The notes under the pieces: generated by a model | What the model saw: only the letters and a program-made list of their open reading frames with translations | What the model was told of the DNA's origin: nothing | Databases searched by the model: none | In this document: one piece after another, positions 1 to 7,787 of the stretch | Numbering within the stretch: the stretch's first letter is position 1 | How the letters are laid out: the number at the start of each line of letters is the position of its first letter | DNA from: G963665925 sp963665925 | GTDB lineage: Bacteria; Bacillota; Clostridia; Peptostreptococcales; Acidaminobacteraceae | Direction: 5' to 3' | Assembly (NCBI GenBank): GCA_963665925.1 | Contig: OY762511.1 | Coordinates: forward strand, 2,852,001-2,916,000 | Length of the DNA stretch: 64,000 nt | Position numbers and translations under genes: made by a program

Positions 1-702
1 ACCCTTCAAGCGGTTGATTGTCAAATCTGATGGACAGAGTGTCTCGCTCGAGACTGCATTGACAATTGTTTTTGCAACGTCATCGGGTGACATGAATGTG
101 TGAACTGGGTATCCAGAAGCGCTGTTATCCCAAAATGGTGTGGTCATGCCCCCAGGATAAATTCTGATGATATCAATATTTTTGTCTTTCACTTCATCTT
201 CAACGGATAATAGAAATCCCTTAGCACCGAACTTGGCTGCATTGTAGATTGTTTCAAATCCCTTGCCCTTGAGAGCGGCTGTGGAAAGTACTGAAATCAC
301 CTTGTGACGCTTGAAGGGGTGCTTGCTGAAATAGTTGATTCCGCGAATCGTAACAAGCATCAAGCTGATTAGGTTATTATTCAGAACAGTAGAGATATCT
401 TCTTGTGAAATGTCGCTTAGTGCACCGTAATACCCACTGCCTGCGACATTGAAGATGTTGCTTAGGGTTATGGACTGATTGTTCAATGTGTCGAACATTT
501 TTTTGACGGAGTCCTCATTCGAGAGGTCTGCACCAATAGTCAAAATAGAGGCCTTGGGATTTGTGGACTGGAGAGTTTCTTTAGCTTTCTCCAATTTTTG
601 TTCAGAACGGCCGGTAATAATGACGGATCGACCTTGTGAAATCAATAGCTTTGCTATGGACAAACCGAGTCCTGAGCTGCCACCGGTAATCAATGAATAC
701 AT
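1..702 (-). CDS. Short-chain dehydrogenase/reductase (SDR), 3' end cut off by the window
   Basis: Reading leftwards from an ATG at 702 gives 234 codons without a stop, running off the left edge, so the C-terminus is missing. The start is fixed by an AAAGGAGG ribosome site a few bases upstream. The N-terminus carries the Rossmann dinucleotide motif TGGSSGLG (residues 6-13), and the middle carries the YNAAK catalytic Tyr/Lys pair preceded by a Ser-rich strand, all diagnostic of classical NAD(P)-dependent SDR oxidoreductases. The substrate cannot be told. Two inverted repeats lie upstream (742-770 and 810-827) and may be operators for this gene. The closest general fold class is the YqjQ/DltE type of SDR, but that is only an impression. 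Confidence 0.85.
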   Translation of the reverse strand, partial: MYSLITGGSSGLGLSIAKLLISQGRSVIITGRSEQKLEKAKETLQSTNPKASILTIGADLSNEDSVKKMFDTLNNQSITLSNIFNVAGSGYYGALSDISQEDISTVLNNNLISLMLVTIRGINYFSKHPFKRHKVISVLSTAALKGKGFETIYNAAKFGAKGFLLSVEDEVKDKNIDIIRIYPGGMTTPFWDNSASGYPVHTFMSPDDVAKTIVNAVSSETLCPSDLTINRLKG

Positions 703-741
703 ATTGCCTCCTTTGTTTATGTCATTAAGTTTTGAACCAAA

Positions 742-770
742 GTCATAAAGACCTATACAGTTTTTATGAC
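742..770. promoter_or_regulatory. Inverted repeat, possible operator
   Basis: GTCATAAA (742-749) and TTTATGAC (763-770) form a perfect 8-bp inverted repeat with a 13-base spacer, about 21 bp centre to centre (two helical turns). It lies 40 bp upstream of the SDR start, where a dimeric repressor could act. A related TTATGTCATTAA stretch is at 718-727. Function is inferred. Confidence 0.4.
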
Positions 771-809
771 ATTTAGTATATATTTCGAATGATTTTCAGA
801 AGTTAGAAT

Positions 810-827
810 CTATACTATATAGTATAG
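810..827. promoter_or_regulatory. 18-bp perfect palindrome, possible operator
   Basis: CTATACTATATAGTATAG is its own reverse complement over 18 bases. It lies in the intergenic region between the leftward SDR gene and the rightward 62-residue membrane protein, so it could control either. The TATACT/AGTATA halves also resemble -10 elements on both strands. HxlR- and MarR-type regulators bind sites of this general form, but none is encoded beside it. Confidence 0.4.
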
Positions 828-980
828 GGGTTTTGGAACTTTGTAGAAAGTGCAAAAATATATAGTTTCAGTAGAAAAAGACCAAATGGCGAAGATGCTT
901 TTATAGGATAATCGGGCTTCTGATTTTGGTCCTGAATAATTAAGTCAGCTAAATATGCGTTTGAAAAAAAGGAGTACAAT

Positions 981-1169
981 ATGGAATCGACAGGAATAGT
1001 CCATTTTGACTGGACAATGCTTTTTCAAATAGCTAATACAGTGCTGTTAGGCGTGATAATCTACGCTGTGGTGAGATTTGTTAAGCGGATTATGGAGAAT
1101 AGAAAAGAAACAAATGAGCGCTTGGAGCGTATAGAAGAAAAACTCAACAGCATGGATCATCGCAAATAG
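981..1169 (+). CDS. Small single-pass membrane protein, unknown function
   Basis: A 62-residue protein starting at an ATG preceded by AAAAGGAG. One hydrophobic segment (about residues 14-34) is followed by a basic/acidic amphipathic tail (RFVKRIMENRKETNERLERIEEK) likely to be helical or coiled-coil in the cytoplasm. This layout (short N-terminus, one membrane helix, charged helix) is common in small Firmicutes membrane proteins, some annotated as DUF4083-like, but I do not recognise a function. It stands alone between the SDR gene and a GNAT gene. Confidence 0.6.
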   Translation: MESTGIVHFDWTMLFQIANTVLLGVIIYAVVRFVKRIMENRKETNERLERIEEKLNSMDHRK

Positions 1170-1231
1170 CTTGGAAGTTATGGATGAATGTGAATATTAG
1201 AAAATGAGCGTCGTCGTTTAGGAGCAAAAAA

Positions 1232-1663
1232 ATGATAAGAGAAATGACAAAGGATGGTAGCGATATTGACGAAATAATGGCCTTATGGCTTGAATCGACA
1301 ATCACTGCCCATCCCTTTTTGAGTGAGGCTTACTGGAAAGAAAACTATGACATTGTAAAGAATGCGTATCTTCCGCAAAGTGAGACCTATGTGTATGCTG
1401 AAGGACCGGAAATCGCTGGATTTATCAGTATCGTAGACAAAGAGTTCATAGGGGCTTTGTTTGTAAGTGCTAAAAGGCAGGGGTGCGGTATAGGGGCGAA
1501 GCTTACCGCGTATGCAATTGAAAAATATGACCAGCTTTCCCTAGCGGTTTATGTGGAAAATCATAACGCAGTTACCTTTTATCGAAAAATGGGGTTTTCT
1601 GTCATTGCTGAGCAGGAAAATGCGGACTCTCATGTGATGGAGTATATAATGCGCAGAGGCTAA
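1232..1663 (+). CDS. GNAT family N-acetyltransferase, YjaB-like
   Basis: A 143-residue protein with the GNAT fold. The acetyl-CoA binding segment is visible as LFVSAKRQGCGIGAKLT (about residues 80-96, motif A, R/Q-x-x-G-x-G/A form), followed by the conserved VYVENHNAVTFYRKMGF motif B. The N-terminal part (ALWLESTITAHPFLS) closely follows the E. coli YjaB pattern, including the HPFLS-like stretch, so it probably belongs to that subfamily. The acceptor is unknown. An AGGAG ribosome site precedes the ATG. It is the first of six GNAT units within 10.5 kb. Confidence 0.85.
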   Translation: MIREMTKDGSDIDEIMALWLESTITAHPFLSEAYWKENYDIVKNAYLPQSETYVYAEGPEIAGFISIVDKEFIGALFVSAKRQGCGIGAKLTAYAIEKYDQLSLAVYVENHNAVTFYRKMGFSVIAEQENADSHVMEYIMRRG

Positions 1664-1722
1664 GCGATTTCTAATGCGCGAACGACGAGGGGGACGCAGC
1701 TGGGAAATCCGTACATGGATAG

Positions 1723-1971
1723 AGCCCTGATCCACATCCCTATCGTGTTGTCGATAACATGCTCAGGCTTTCTGATATTATGGGCTTAGGGGAAAAAGAA
1801 GGGCAATTGTGTGAACTCATGGGTCTTTTTCATGATCTGGGACGCTTTGTCCAGTTTTCTGAGTACGGGACTTTTTCAGAATCTGTCACAGGCAGCCACG
1901 CCAGCATGAGTGTTGAAAAGCTGAAAGAGGATGCTGTTTTGAGGAAAATTCCCCCTGCGGATGATTGCTAG
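1723..1971 (+). pseudogene. HD-domain phosphohydrolase remnant
   Basis: This open stretch encodes an HD-domain core: an initial His in HPYRVVDNM, then the HD pair in GLFHDLGRFVQFSEYGTF, then a further conserved His in GSHASMSVEKL. In intact members a longer N-terminus precedes the first His; here a TAG at 1720-1722 closes the frame just before it, and no ribosome site precedes the first internal ATG (1759). At the 3' end the frame stops after VLRKIPPADDC, removing the later HD-domain helices. It therefore looks truncated at both ends. The metal-dependent phosphohydrolase assignment rests on the HD motif only. Confidence 0.6.
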
Positions 1972-1979
1972 GAGAGAAT

Positions 1980-2561
1980 ATGATAATTCTAATTAGTGGT
2001 GCCAGCTGTACTGGTAAGACCCTGCTGTCCAAGAGAATTTTAGAAGAGCATGGTATTACCTCTTATTCGATTGATCACATTAAAATGGGCTTGTACCGTG
2101 GAACAGAGAAGTGCGGCTTTACACCAATGGATTCAGATGAGCACATTGGGACCGTCTTATGGCCCATATTGAAGGGTATTATAATGACGGCTATAGAGAA
2201 CGGCCAAGACTTGATTATTGAAGGGGCATATATTTTTCCCGAGTACTTGGAGGAACTTACTGACACCTATATGAAACATATACTTCCGGTTTTTATCTGT
2301 TTCAGTGAAAGCTATGTTAGATCAAATTACATCGATGGTCTGATCAAATACCGCCACGCTGTAGAAAAGAGATCCTACGTCGAAGACCGTCCGCCGGAAG
2401 TGTTCATTCAGGATCATCTGCAGCTTATGCAAAAGTGTGAGGCATATGGCTGCGACTATTTCAAAATTGAAAAGGATTACGAAGTTGAAATTGACGAGGT
2501 CTATGGATTTATAAGTGCTTGGATAAAAAATCATAAACAGAGTGCAAAGCATGACCTGTAG
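1980..2561 (+). CDS. P-loop NTPase, kinase-like (2-phosphoglycerate kinase/adenylate kinase type)
   Basis: A 193-residue protein whose N-terminus, MIILISGASCTGKTLLSKRI, is a Walker A motif (GASCTGKT) placed at the extreme start as in small-molecule kinases. An ATG at 1965 is in frame, but 1980 has the properly spaced AGGAGAG ribosome site. LIIEGAYIFPEYL is a plausible Walker B-like strand, and the rest is rich in charged helices like the lid region of nucleotide or sugar kinases. Substrate unknown. It begins right after the HD remnant. Confidence 0.65.
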   Translation: MIILISGASCTGKTLLSKRILEEHGITSYSIDHIKMGLYRGTEKCGFTPMDSDEHIGTVLWPILKGIIMTAIENGQDLIIEGAYIFPEYLEELTDTYMKHILPVFICFSESYVRSNYIDGLIKYRHAVEKRSYVEDRPPEVFIQDHLQLMQKCEAYGCDYFKIEKDYEVEIDEVYGFISAWIKNHKQSAKHDL

Positions 2562-2597
2562 TTTTAAAGCAGGTACAGAATGATACGAGGTGATTCC

Positions 2598-3119
2598 ATG
2601 CGTGTATGGATTGAAGTTTTAAGCAAGGAAAATTTGAGGGACGTATTTGAGTTTGAACGAGACAATCGGGCCTATTTTGAAAAGGTGCTGCCGCCAAGGC
2701 CAAAAGAATACGGTACATATGAATCTTTTTTGAGGATGATGGATGCCCTCTTGCAGGAACAGGAAAACAAAATGTGCTATTTGTGTCTTGTGCGGGATAA
2801 CCAGGGCAAAATGGTAGGACGGGTTAATTTGAGTACCATTACATATGAAGGGGAAATTTCTGCAGAGCTTGGATACCGATTCTCTGAAAATGAGCAGGGA
2901 AAAGGGTATGCATCTGAAGCGGTCAGATTGATTATCGAAGAGGGTGTTTCCGAGTTTGGACTCCAAGTGGTGGAAGCTGGAACAGGGACTGAAAATCATG
3001 GATCGCAGAAAGTGCTTATTAAGAACGGATTCTCCAAGATAGGTGAAGAGAAGCATGTGATGCAGATTAAGGGAAACTGGATTGATGGTGTTTTGTTTGA
3101 GAAGATTATAGAGCAATAG
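2598..3119 (+). CDS. GNAT family N-acetyltransferase, RimJ/RimL-like
   Basis: A 173-residue protein. The start at 2598 is chosen over 2580 because GAGGTG lies the right distance before it. The acetyl-CoA motif is ELGYRFSENEQGKGYASEAVRLIIEEG, with the Q/R-x-x-G-x-G/A pattern as QGKGYA, and the motif-B Asn is in TGTENHGSQKVLIKNGF. The N-terminal FEFERDNRAYFEKVLPPRP is typical of the RimJ/RimL ribosomal-protein acetyltransferase group (Acetyltransf_3), although such proteins also acetylate drugs and small molecules. Target unknown. Confidence 0.8.
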   Translation: MRVWIEVLSKENLRDVFEFERDNRAYFEKVLPPRPKEYGTYESFLRMMDALLQEQENKMCYLCLVRDNQGKMVGRVNLSTITYEGEISAELGYRFSENEQGKGYASEAVRLIIEEGVSEFGLQVVEAGTGTENHGSQKVLIKNGFSKIGEEKHVMQIKGNWIDGVLFEKIIEQ

Positions 3120-3180
3120 TGGGTTTCAGACTCGGGGTCTGATCAATGAAATTACAGAGCTAAGAAGCGGAGAAAATCGT

Positions 3181-3534
3181 ATGGAAAAGCCAATTGATAT
3201 AGCCGAGATGCTGAATATGTCAAGAGAACTATGGGAAAAGAATAAAGACAAGTGGTCACCGATGTCACCTGAGTACGGCAGAGATTTCATCCTCTACATG
3301 ATAGAAGAGGTTGGAGAGGTCATTTCAATTGTCAAGAAGAAGGGGGAAGCTCAAATCATGGAGGATTCCCAAATAAGGGAACGTTTCGTAGAGGAAATGT
3401 GCGATGTCATGATGTATTATTCGGATGTGCTGAACCGGTTTGAAATCAGTCAGGAGGAATACAGCAGAATTTACCGTGATAAGTTTCGCAAGAACGTTGG
3501 CCGAGACTTTGTAAAGGACCATCAGGAAAGTTAA
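3181..3534 (+). CDS. MazG-like nucleotide pyrophosphohydrolase family protein
   Basis: A 117-residue, all-helical protein. The acidic metal-binding motifs of the MazG/dUTPase-like all-alpha NTP pyrophosphatase fold are visible: ILYMIEEVGEVISIVKK (EExxE) in the first helix pair and RFVEEMCDVMMYY (ExxxD) in the second. Such enzymes hydrolyse non-canonical or excess nucleoside triphosphates to monophosphates. It sits immediately upstream of a Nudix hydrolase, another nucleotide house-cleaning family. Length agrees with single-domain MazG proteins. Confidence 0.75.
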   Translation: MEKPIDIAEMLNMSRELWEKNKDKWSPMSPEYGRDFILYMIEEVGEVISIVKKKGEAQIMEDSQIRERFVEEMCDVMMYYSDVLNRFEISQEEYSRIYRDKFRKNVGRDFVKDHQES

Positions 3535-3581
3535 AATGCGTGTTAAGTAAGGTGAAACATGTTTTTGTGAAAGGAAGCATT

Positions 3582-4004
3582 ATGAAAATTGGATTTTATC
3601 CCTTGAATTCGATAGAGAATGCAGCACTGAAATACGCTGTTATCATATCGAAAATGGGGAACGCATATATTTATGTGAAACACAGAGAACGTACGACTTG
3701 GGAACTTCCAGGTGGCAGGCGAGAGCCTGAGGAGCTGATCCAAGATACGGCAAAGCGCGAACTGATTGAAGAGACGGGTGCCAGCAGGTTTGAAATTGAG
3801 CCCATTTCAATTTATTCGGTTGAAAGAAATGGTGAAAAATCGTATGGACAACTCTTCCACGCCAAGGTAGAGGCACTTGATGGCGTGCTTGAGCATGAAA
3901 TTGAAAAGGTCGCCTTGTTTGAAGAAATGCCCGAAACGCTGACGTATCCAAACATTCAGCCGCATCTCCTTAACAAGGTCAAAGAAGTCATGGGGACGCT
4001 TTAA
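3582..4004 (+). CDS. Nudix hydrolase
   Basis: A 140-residue protein with a perfect Nudix box (G-x5-E-x7-REUxEExGU): the G of LPGGRREPEE, then RELIEETGA. The start at 3582 is preceded by AAAGGAAG; the in-frame ATG at 3540 has no good ribosome site. The family hydrolyses nucleoside diphosphates linked to another moiety, such as oxidised dNTPs or ADP-ribose, but the substrate cannot be predicted here. The downstream part (ISIYSVERNGEKSYGQLFHAKV) has the typical strand order of 8-oxo-dGTP-type Nudix enzymes. Confidence 0.88.
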   Translation: MKIGFYPLNSIENAALKYAVIISKMGNAYIYVKHRERTTWELPGGRREPEELIQDTAKRELIEETGASRFEIEPISIYSVERNGEKSYGQLFHAKVEALDGVLEHEIEKVALFEEMPETLTYPNIQPHLLNKVKEVMGTL

Positions 4005-4024
4005 GCGATTTCATAATCTTGCAT

Positions 4025-4591
4025 TCAGTAGAGCCACTCTGTGACTTCGCTGACAGACTTTCTAGGCCGCGGGTAAGGTGTTTGGTCTGGATATCCAAGG
4101 GCAACTGCTGCAACCAGTTCATCGGTATTTTTTAACCAGGCGCTGATTTCGCTTTGTGCATAAAACACATCGCAAATCCAAAGTGTTCCAAGGTCAAGAC
4201 TCTTGGCTGCGAGAAGAAGTGTCTGAATGGAAGCTCCAATGGACTGGGTATCGGAGAGCAGGCGGTGGTGATTGTAGTCAGCTTCTTTGTTTGAATATGG
4301 ATTGAATATCAGAAGAACAGCTGAAGCTTGACGAATCGCGTTTATACTGATCATGCAGCTTCCCGTATCAAGACCTTGGGTTTTGCGCATTTCAACCCGC
4401 CGGAACATGATGTCGGCCAGTTCGAATTTGCTCTTGTCTTGAAGTACATAATAACGCCATGGTTGACGATTCTTTGCCGACGGGGCTTTTATAGCCAAAT
4501 CCAGTAAACTTTCCAGTTTATCATTTGGAATTTTCCTGTCCAAAAATTTTCGAATGCTTCTACGGGTATTTATGGCGTCGATTGTATTCAT
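4025..4591 (-). CDS. Nitroreductase family protein
   Basis: A 188-residue FMN-dependent oxidoreductase. The N-terminal TRRSIRKFLDRKIP, then LDLAIKAPSAKNRQPWRYYVL, are hallmark phosphate- and flavin-binding segments of the nitroreductase family; the C-terminal ALGYPDQTPYPRPRKSVSEVTEWLY is the usual closing motif. The start at 4591 has a GAGGA ribosome site; the upstream in-frame ATG at 4624 has none. The physiological substrate is unknown (quinones, nitroaromatics or flavins are typical). It converges on the Nudix gene with only about 20 bp between the two stops. Confidence 0.85.
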   Translation of the reverse strand: MNTIDAINTRRSIRKFLDRKIPNDKLESLLDLAIKAPSAKNRQPWRYYVLQDKSKFELADIMFRRVEMRKTQGLDTGSCMISINAIRQASAVLLIFNPYSNKEADYNHHRLLSDTQSIGASIQTLLLAAKSLDLGTLWICDVFYAQSEISAWLKNTDELVAAVALGYPDQTPYPRPRKSVSEVTEWLY

Positions 4592-4658
4592 AAGTGTCCT
4601 CGCTTGTCTTTTGTGGTCATCCAATTATGAGTTATCATAACATACTGGAGGAAAGAAT

Positions 4659-4906
4659 ATGACTGAATTTTTATTTATACGTCATGGAGAATCGGACTAT
4701 AGTCCAGTGGATGCACGGGGCTTCATCCTGTCGGCGAGAAGAAGGTATGGGAGACCTATGAAAGCATGAAGAACCGTATGGCCAAGGTTCTTGACCGGTA
4801 TATGTCATGCGGGCGCGTAATTGTTGTCTGTCATGGCATGGTCATGAGAACGCAGAAATATCAGGAGAAGATCGAGAACGGTGAAATCCTGGTTGTCAGA
4901 AAGTGA
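4659..4906 (+). pseudogene. Histidine phosphatase (phosphoglycerate mutase family) with internal deletion and frameshift
   Basis: From an ATG with a GGAGG-type ribosome site the frame reads MTEFLFIRHGESDYSPVDARGF, the RHGE catalytic start of histidine phosphatases. Near 4715-4730 the sequence jumps to another frame that reads WETYESMKNRMAKVLDRYM, then VIVVCHGMVMRTQKYQ, containing the second catalytic His near the C-terminus of the family. The roughly 90 residues normally between these parts are missing. The gene therefore seems to have suffered an out-of-frame internal deletion. The exact 3' end is uncertain. Confidence 0.75.
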
Positions 4907-4950
4907 CAGCTGGGTCCTGCTTGAAATAAGCAGTTTTCAGGAGTGAGAGC

Positions 4951-5181
4951 ATGGAAGACAAACGGAATATTTTAAGAGATGAAGAGCCCTTTGCCTATAA
5001 GCTGTTGAAGGATAAAAAGGCTCAGATTTATTACCGCAACAAGATGATCAAATTACTTGTCGGAAAAGAATTTGATAAACTCCTAAAGGCCATTGAATCA
5101 GAGGATGCCTATAAGCTCCAGCTCTTCATGGCGAAGGTGACAGGTAATTTCAAGCACGGCAACGAAAGACGGACCAAATGA
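4951..5181 (+). CDS. Small soluble protein, unknown function
   Basis: A 76-residue protein starting at an ATG preceded by AGGAG, 40-odd bases after the phosphatase remnant. It is strongly charged and Lys-rich (EDKRNILRDEEPFAYKLLKDKKAQIYYRNKMIKLLVGKEFDKLLK), with no membrane segment, Cys pairs or recognisable motif, and looks helical. I do not recognise the family. Confidence 0.55.
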   Translation: MEDKRNILRDEEPFAYKLLKDKKAQIYYRNKMIKLLVGKEFDKLLKAIESEDAYKLQLFMAKVTGNFKHGNERRTK

Positions 5182-5275
5182 TTTGCAGGTTATGAGTTGA
5201 GGCTGCATCAATTTCATACAAGAACCGGGACCTTAAAAGCTATATGGTTAGACCATAAGTCAAAAGGAGGTTCTT

Positions 5276-6052
5276 ATGTTAAAAGGTTTTTCACTACCCT
5301 TATCGCCAAAAGGCAAAGCGAATTTAGTTCCAAGTCCGCCGTGGCACTATGTTGGAAATGTTATTGCTATCGAGTATGAGGCGGATAGAGCATCCATAGA
5401 AGCCTATTTGCCTGGTCCACTGACCTATGCATCGGATCGGTGCTGTGTGTATTTTATTGACTGGCAGTATGCTTCGGAAATGGGCGAGGAATATCTGAAT
5501 CCTCTTGAGAGCCAGTATAAGGAGACCATCCTACTGATGTCAGCACAATACAATGGTGAGGAAATCGCCTATTGTCCCTATATTTGGGTCGATCAGGACA
5601 AGTCCCTCATGCGGGGGATTTTTCAAGGCTGGCCGAAACAGCTAGGAGAGACTCAAATGACAAAGCGTTTTGGTCTGCAGTCGAAGGCGGCGCCAAAAGA
5701 CATTTGTGCAGGCACACTCTCTGTCTATGGCAAGCGTATGATTGAGGGACAGGTTCGGTTACAGGAGGCATGTGAATCGACGCCAAGGCCGGCTTTTGCT
5801 GGCGCGGCACTTCTACGCTATTTTCCCAATTTACAGAAGGGCTACCACGATCAGCCCCTTATCAATGAACTGGTGCAGCTGAAATCGAGAAATATTCAAA
5901 TAGGCCAAGTTCAAAAGGGAAATGCAGCCCTGAAGTTTACAGAAAAGCTGGAGCATGAGGTCAGTGATTTCAAACCGGTAAAGGTAGGGAGTGGGTATCA
6001 GTTTGAAGTGAGCTTGATTGTGGATGATATTATGCCGCTTGAGAGCTTATAA
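5276..6052 (+). CDS. Acetoacetate decarboxylase-like protein
   Basis: A 258-residue protein with a strong AAAAGGAGG ribosome site. The fold signature of the acetoacetate decarboxylase (ADC) family is clear: the N-terminal PPWHYVGNVIAIEYEAD, the YCPYIWVDQDKSLMRG strand, and the Schiff-base lysine in GIFQGWPKQLG (Lys121). In true ADC the Schiff-base Lys is followed by a second Lys that lowers its pKa; here that residue is Gln122. The protein may therefore catalyse another enolate or aldol-type reaction of the superfamily, or simply be a divergent decarboxylase. The next gene, 18 bp downstream, is an AraC regulator and may be its controller. Confidence 0.8.
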   Translation: MLKGFSLPLSPKGKANLVPSPPWHYVGNVIAIEYEADRASIEAYLPGPLTYASDRCCVYFIDWQYASEMGEEYLNPLESQYKETILLMSAQYNGEEIAYCPYIWVDQDKSLMRGIFQGWPKQLGETQMTKRFGLQSKAAPKDICAGTLSVYGKRMIEGQVRLQEACESTPRPAFAGAALLRYFPNLQKGYHDQPLINELVQLKSRNIQIGQVQKGNAALKFTEKLEHEVSDFKPVKVGSGYQFEVSLIVDDIMPLESL

Positions 6053-6070
6053 GGATGAATGGAGGATCCC

Positions 6071-6856
6071 ATGGGTGAGGGTTTACTAAAAACAGCAAAG
6101 CTGTATGACGTGATTGAAGTCAAACTGAACGACGCGCACCCGCATGCCTACAAGCCGCATCTTCATTCTGAGCTGGCAATAGGCGTGATTGAACGTGGCG
6201 ATACAGTCCTGACCATTGATGGTGTGGATTATGAAATACATGAAGGGGATGCTGTCATCATCATGCCCTATGTAATCCATAACTGTCAGCCTGTCGACAT
6301 AAACACCTGGGCATTTACCATGATCTATTTGGACGATGCTTATAAAGATGAACTTCTCGCATCCATTGGAAAAGATTTAAAAATCGGGATTTCCAAATTG
6401 GGGAGCATGGAGTATCAGCTTATAAAACGTCTTGCTGGTGTTCTGAAAAAGGAGCACGATGATTTTGTAAAAGAGGTTGAAATAATCGACTGTATCAACA
6501 GGATCATTGACGCCATTGATATCAGTGTCAAAAAGCGGATGGACGAGACCCTTGAAGAAATTCAAGGATATATTGAAGAAAATTTTCTGGAGGAATTGAG
6601 GCTGGATGCTATTGCAGCGCAGTTTGACATCAACAAGTTCTCACTGATTCGCCGATTTAAGAAAGTTTACAATATAACCCCGAGTGCCTATCAGCTTCAA
6701 TTGAAGGTTGACCATGCCAAACAGCTTTTAAAACAGGAAGATGACATAGCAGCAGTATCCCTTGAAGCTGGCTTTTATGATCAGGCCCATTTTGCCCGGG
6801 AGTTTAAAAAGGCGACAGGTATGACGCCAAAGCAGTACATGGAGTCGGTTCGCTGA
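6071..6856 (+). CDS. AraC family transcriptional regulator with cupin sensor domain
   Basis: A 261-residue regulator. The start at 6071 fits the GGAGG at 6060-6064. The N-terminal half is a cupin (HLHSELAIGVIERGDTVLTIDG, then EGDAVIIMPYVIHNCQP, with His ligands typical of small-molecule-sensing AraC proteins). The C-terminal about 100 residues form the paired HTH DNA-binding domain: RLDAIAAQFDINKFSLIRRFKK, then DIAAVSLEAGFYDQAHFAREFKKATGMTPKQY. It probably senses a small hydrophobic or sugar-like ligand and may control the ADC-like gene just upstream. Confidence 0.88.
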   Translation: MGEGLLKTAKLYDVIEVKLNDAHPHAYKPHLHSELAIGVIERGDTVLTIDGVDYEIHEGDAVIIMPYVIHNCQPVDINTWAFTMIYLDDAYKDELLASIGKDLKIGISKLGSMEYQLIKRLAGVLKKEHDDFVKEVEIIDCINRIIDAIDISVKKRMDETLEEIQGYIEENFLEELRLDAIAAQFDINKFSLIRRFKKVYNITPSAYQLQLKVDHAKQLLKQEDDIAAVSLEAGFYDQAHFAREFKKATGMTPKQYMESVR

Positions 6857-6906
6857 AAATGTTATAATGGCATATAGGTGTAAGACCAAAGTGCCATGGA
6901 GGAACA

Positions 6907-7755
6907 ATGCTATATCTTGAGAAATTCATTTTTCCAAGCAAAGATGAAGAATTTGATTTTTTTCTTGAAATCAAAAGAAAATGCTATACATCGTTTTATC
7001 CCTTTCAAGTTTTTGCATATCATGAAAAGCTTGAACTGGATTTTGAACCCATCACCATCTTATATGGGGGGAATGGTTCAGGAAAGACAACTGCCCTTAA
7101 TGTCATCGCAGAACGTCTCAAGCTTGAAAGAACCTCTGTATTTAACAGGTCTGACTTTTTTGAAGACTATCTGGACTTGTGCCAGCATAGGCTCGAAGAA
7201 GATATTCCGTCTTGCAGTACGGTTGTGACAAGCGATGATGTTTTTGATTACGCACTGAACATTCGACATATCAACTTAGGGATTGATCAAAAGAGAACGG
7301 AACTGTTCGGAGAGTATCTGGATGCCAAATACTCGGATTTTCAAATGAAGTCCCTGGACGACTATGATCGCCTGAAGCAGGTAAATGCATCAAGACGAAA
7401 GACACAGTCCAGATATGTCCGGGATAATCTGATGTCCAATGTGCGTACCAATTCAAACGGTGAAAATGCCTTTAAGTATTTTCAGGAAAAAATTACGGAA
7501 AACGGCCTGTTTTTACTTGATGAGCCTGAGAACAGCCTGTCTCCTAGAAAACAGCTGGAGCTGAAGGCATTCATTGAAGATGCAGTGAAATATTTTGGAT
7601 GCCAGATTATTATGGCAACCCATTCGCCATTTCTGCTGACCATAGATGATGCAAAAATCTATGACTTTGACAAGGATCCCATAAGCGTAAGCGGATGGAG
7701 GGATTTGGAGAACCTGAGAACATATTTTGAATTTTTCAGCGGACTCGATATGTGA
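6907..7755 (+). CDS. AAA family ATPase (SMC/ABC-like, AAA_21 type)
   Basis: A 282-residue predicted ATPase. Walker A is LYGGNGSGKTTALN (about residues 53-64), and the C-terminal part has the ABC-type Walker B LFLLDEPENSLSPRKQLEL followed by a His switch in IIMATHSPFLL. The signature region is short and the coiled-coil insertion is small (about 120 residues). Such single proteins are often annotated simply as AAA family ATPase; some related proteins work in phage defence with a nuclease partner, but no nuclease is encoded nearby. The gene ends at a good terminator (7788-7825). Confidence 0.8.
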   Translation: MLYLEKFIFPSKDEEFDFFLEIKRKCYTSFYPFQVFAYHEKLELDFEPITILYGGNGSGKTTALNVIAERLKLERTSVFNRSDFFEDYLDLCQHRLEEDIPSCSTVVTSDDVFDYALNIRHINLGIDQKRTELFGEYLDAKYSDFQMKSLDDYDRLKQVNASRRKTQSRYVRDNLMSNVRTNSNGENAFKYFQEKITENGLFLLDEPENSLSPRKQLELKAFIEDAVKYFGCQIIMATHSPFLLTIDDAKIYDFDKDPISVSGWRDLENLRTYFEFFSGLDM

Positions 7756-7787
7756 AGCATTAAGAATATTAAGACTGTGAATAGAAG

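Noticed and set aside
479..748. Open frame on the plus strand
   Set aside because: It lies antisense to the SDR gene, which has Rossmann motifs and a ribosome site; the plus-strand frame has none.
4659..4906. TGA at the end of the phosphatase remnant as selenocysteine
   Set aside because: The frame is already broken by the deletion upstream and the family has no Cys at that place.
5197..5379. Small open frame overlapping the ADC-like gene start
   Set aside because: No ribosome site, and it runs in another frame across the well-supported ADC-like N-terminus.
6907..7755. Phage-defence ATPase (OLD/Gabija or Septu type)
   Set aside because: No nuclease, TOPRIM or helicase partner is encoded nearby, and the gene ends in its own terminator.
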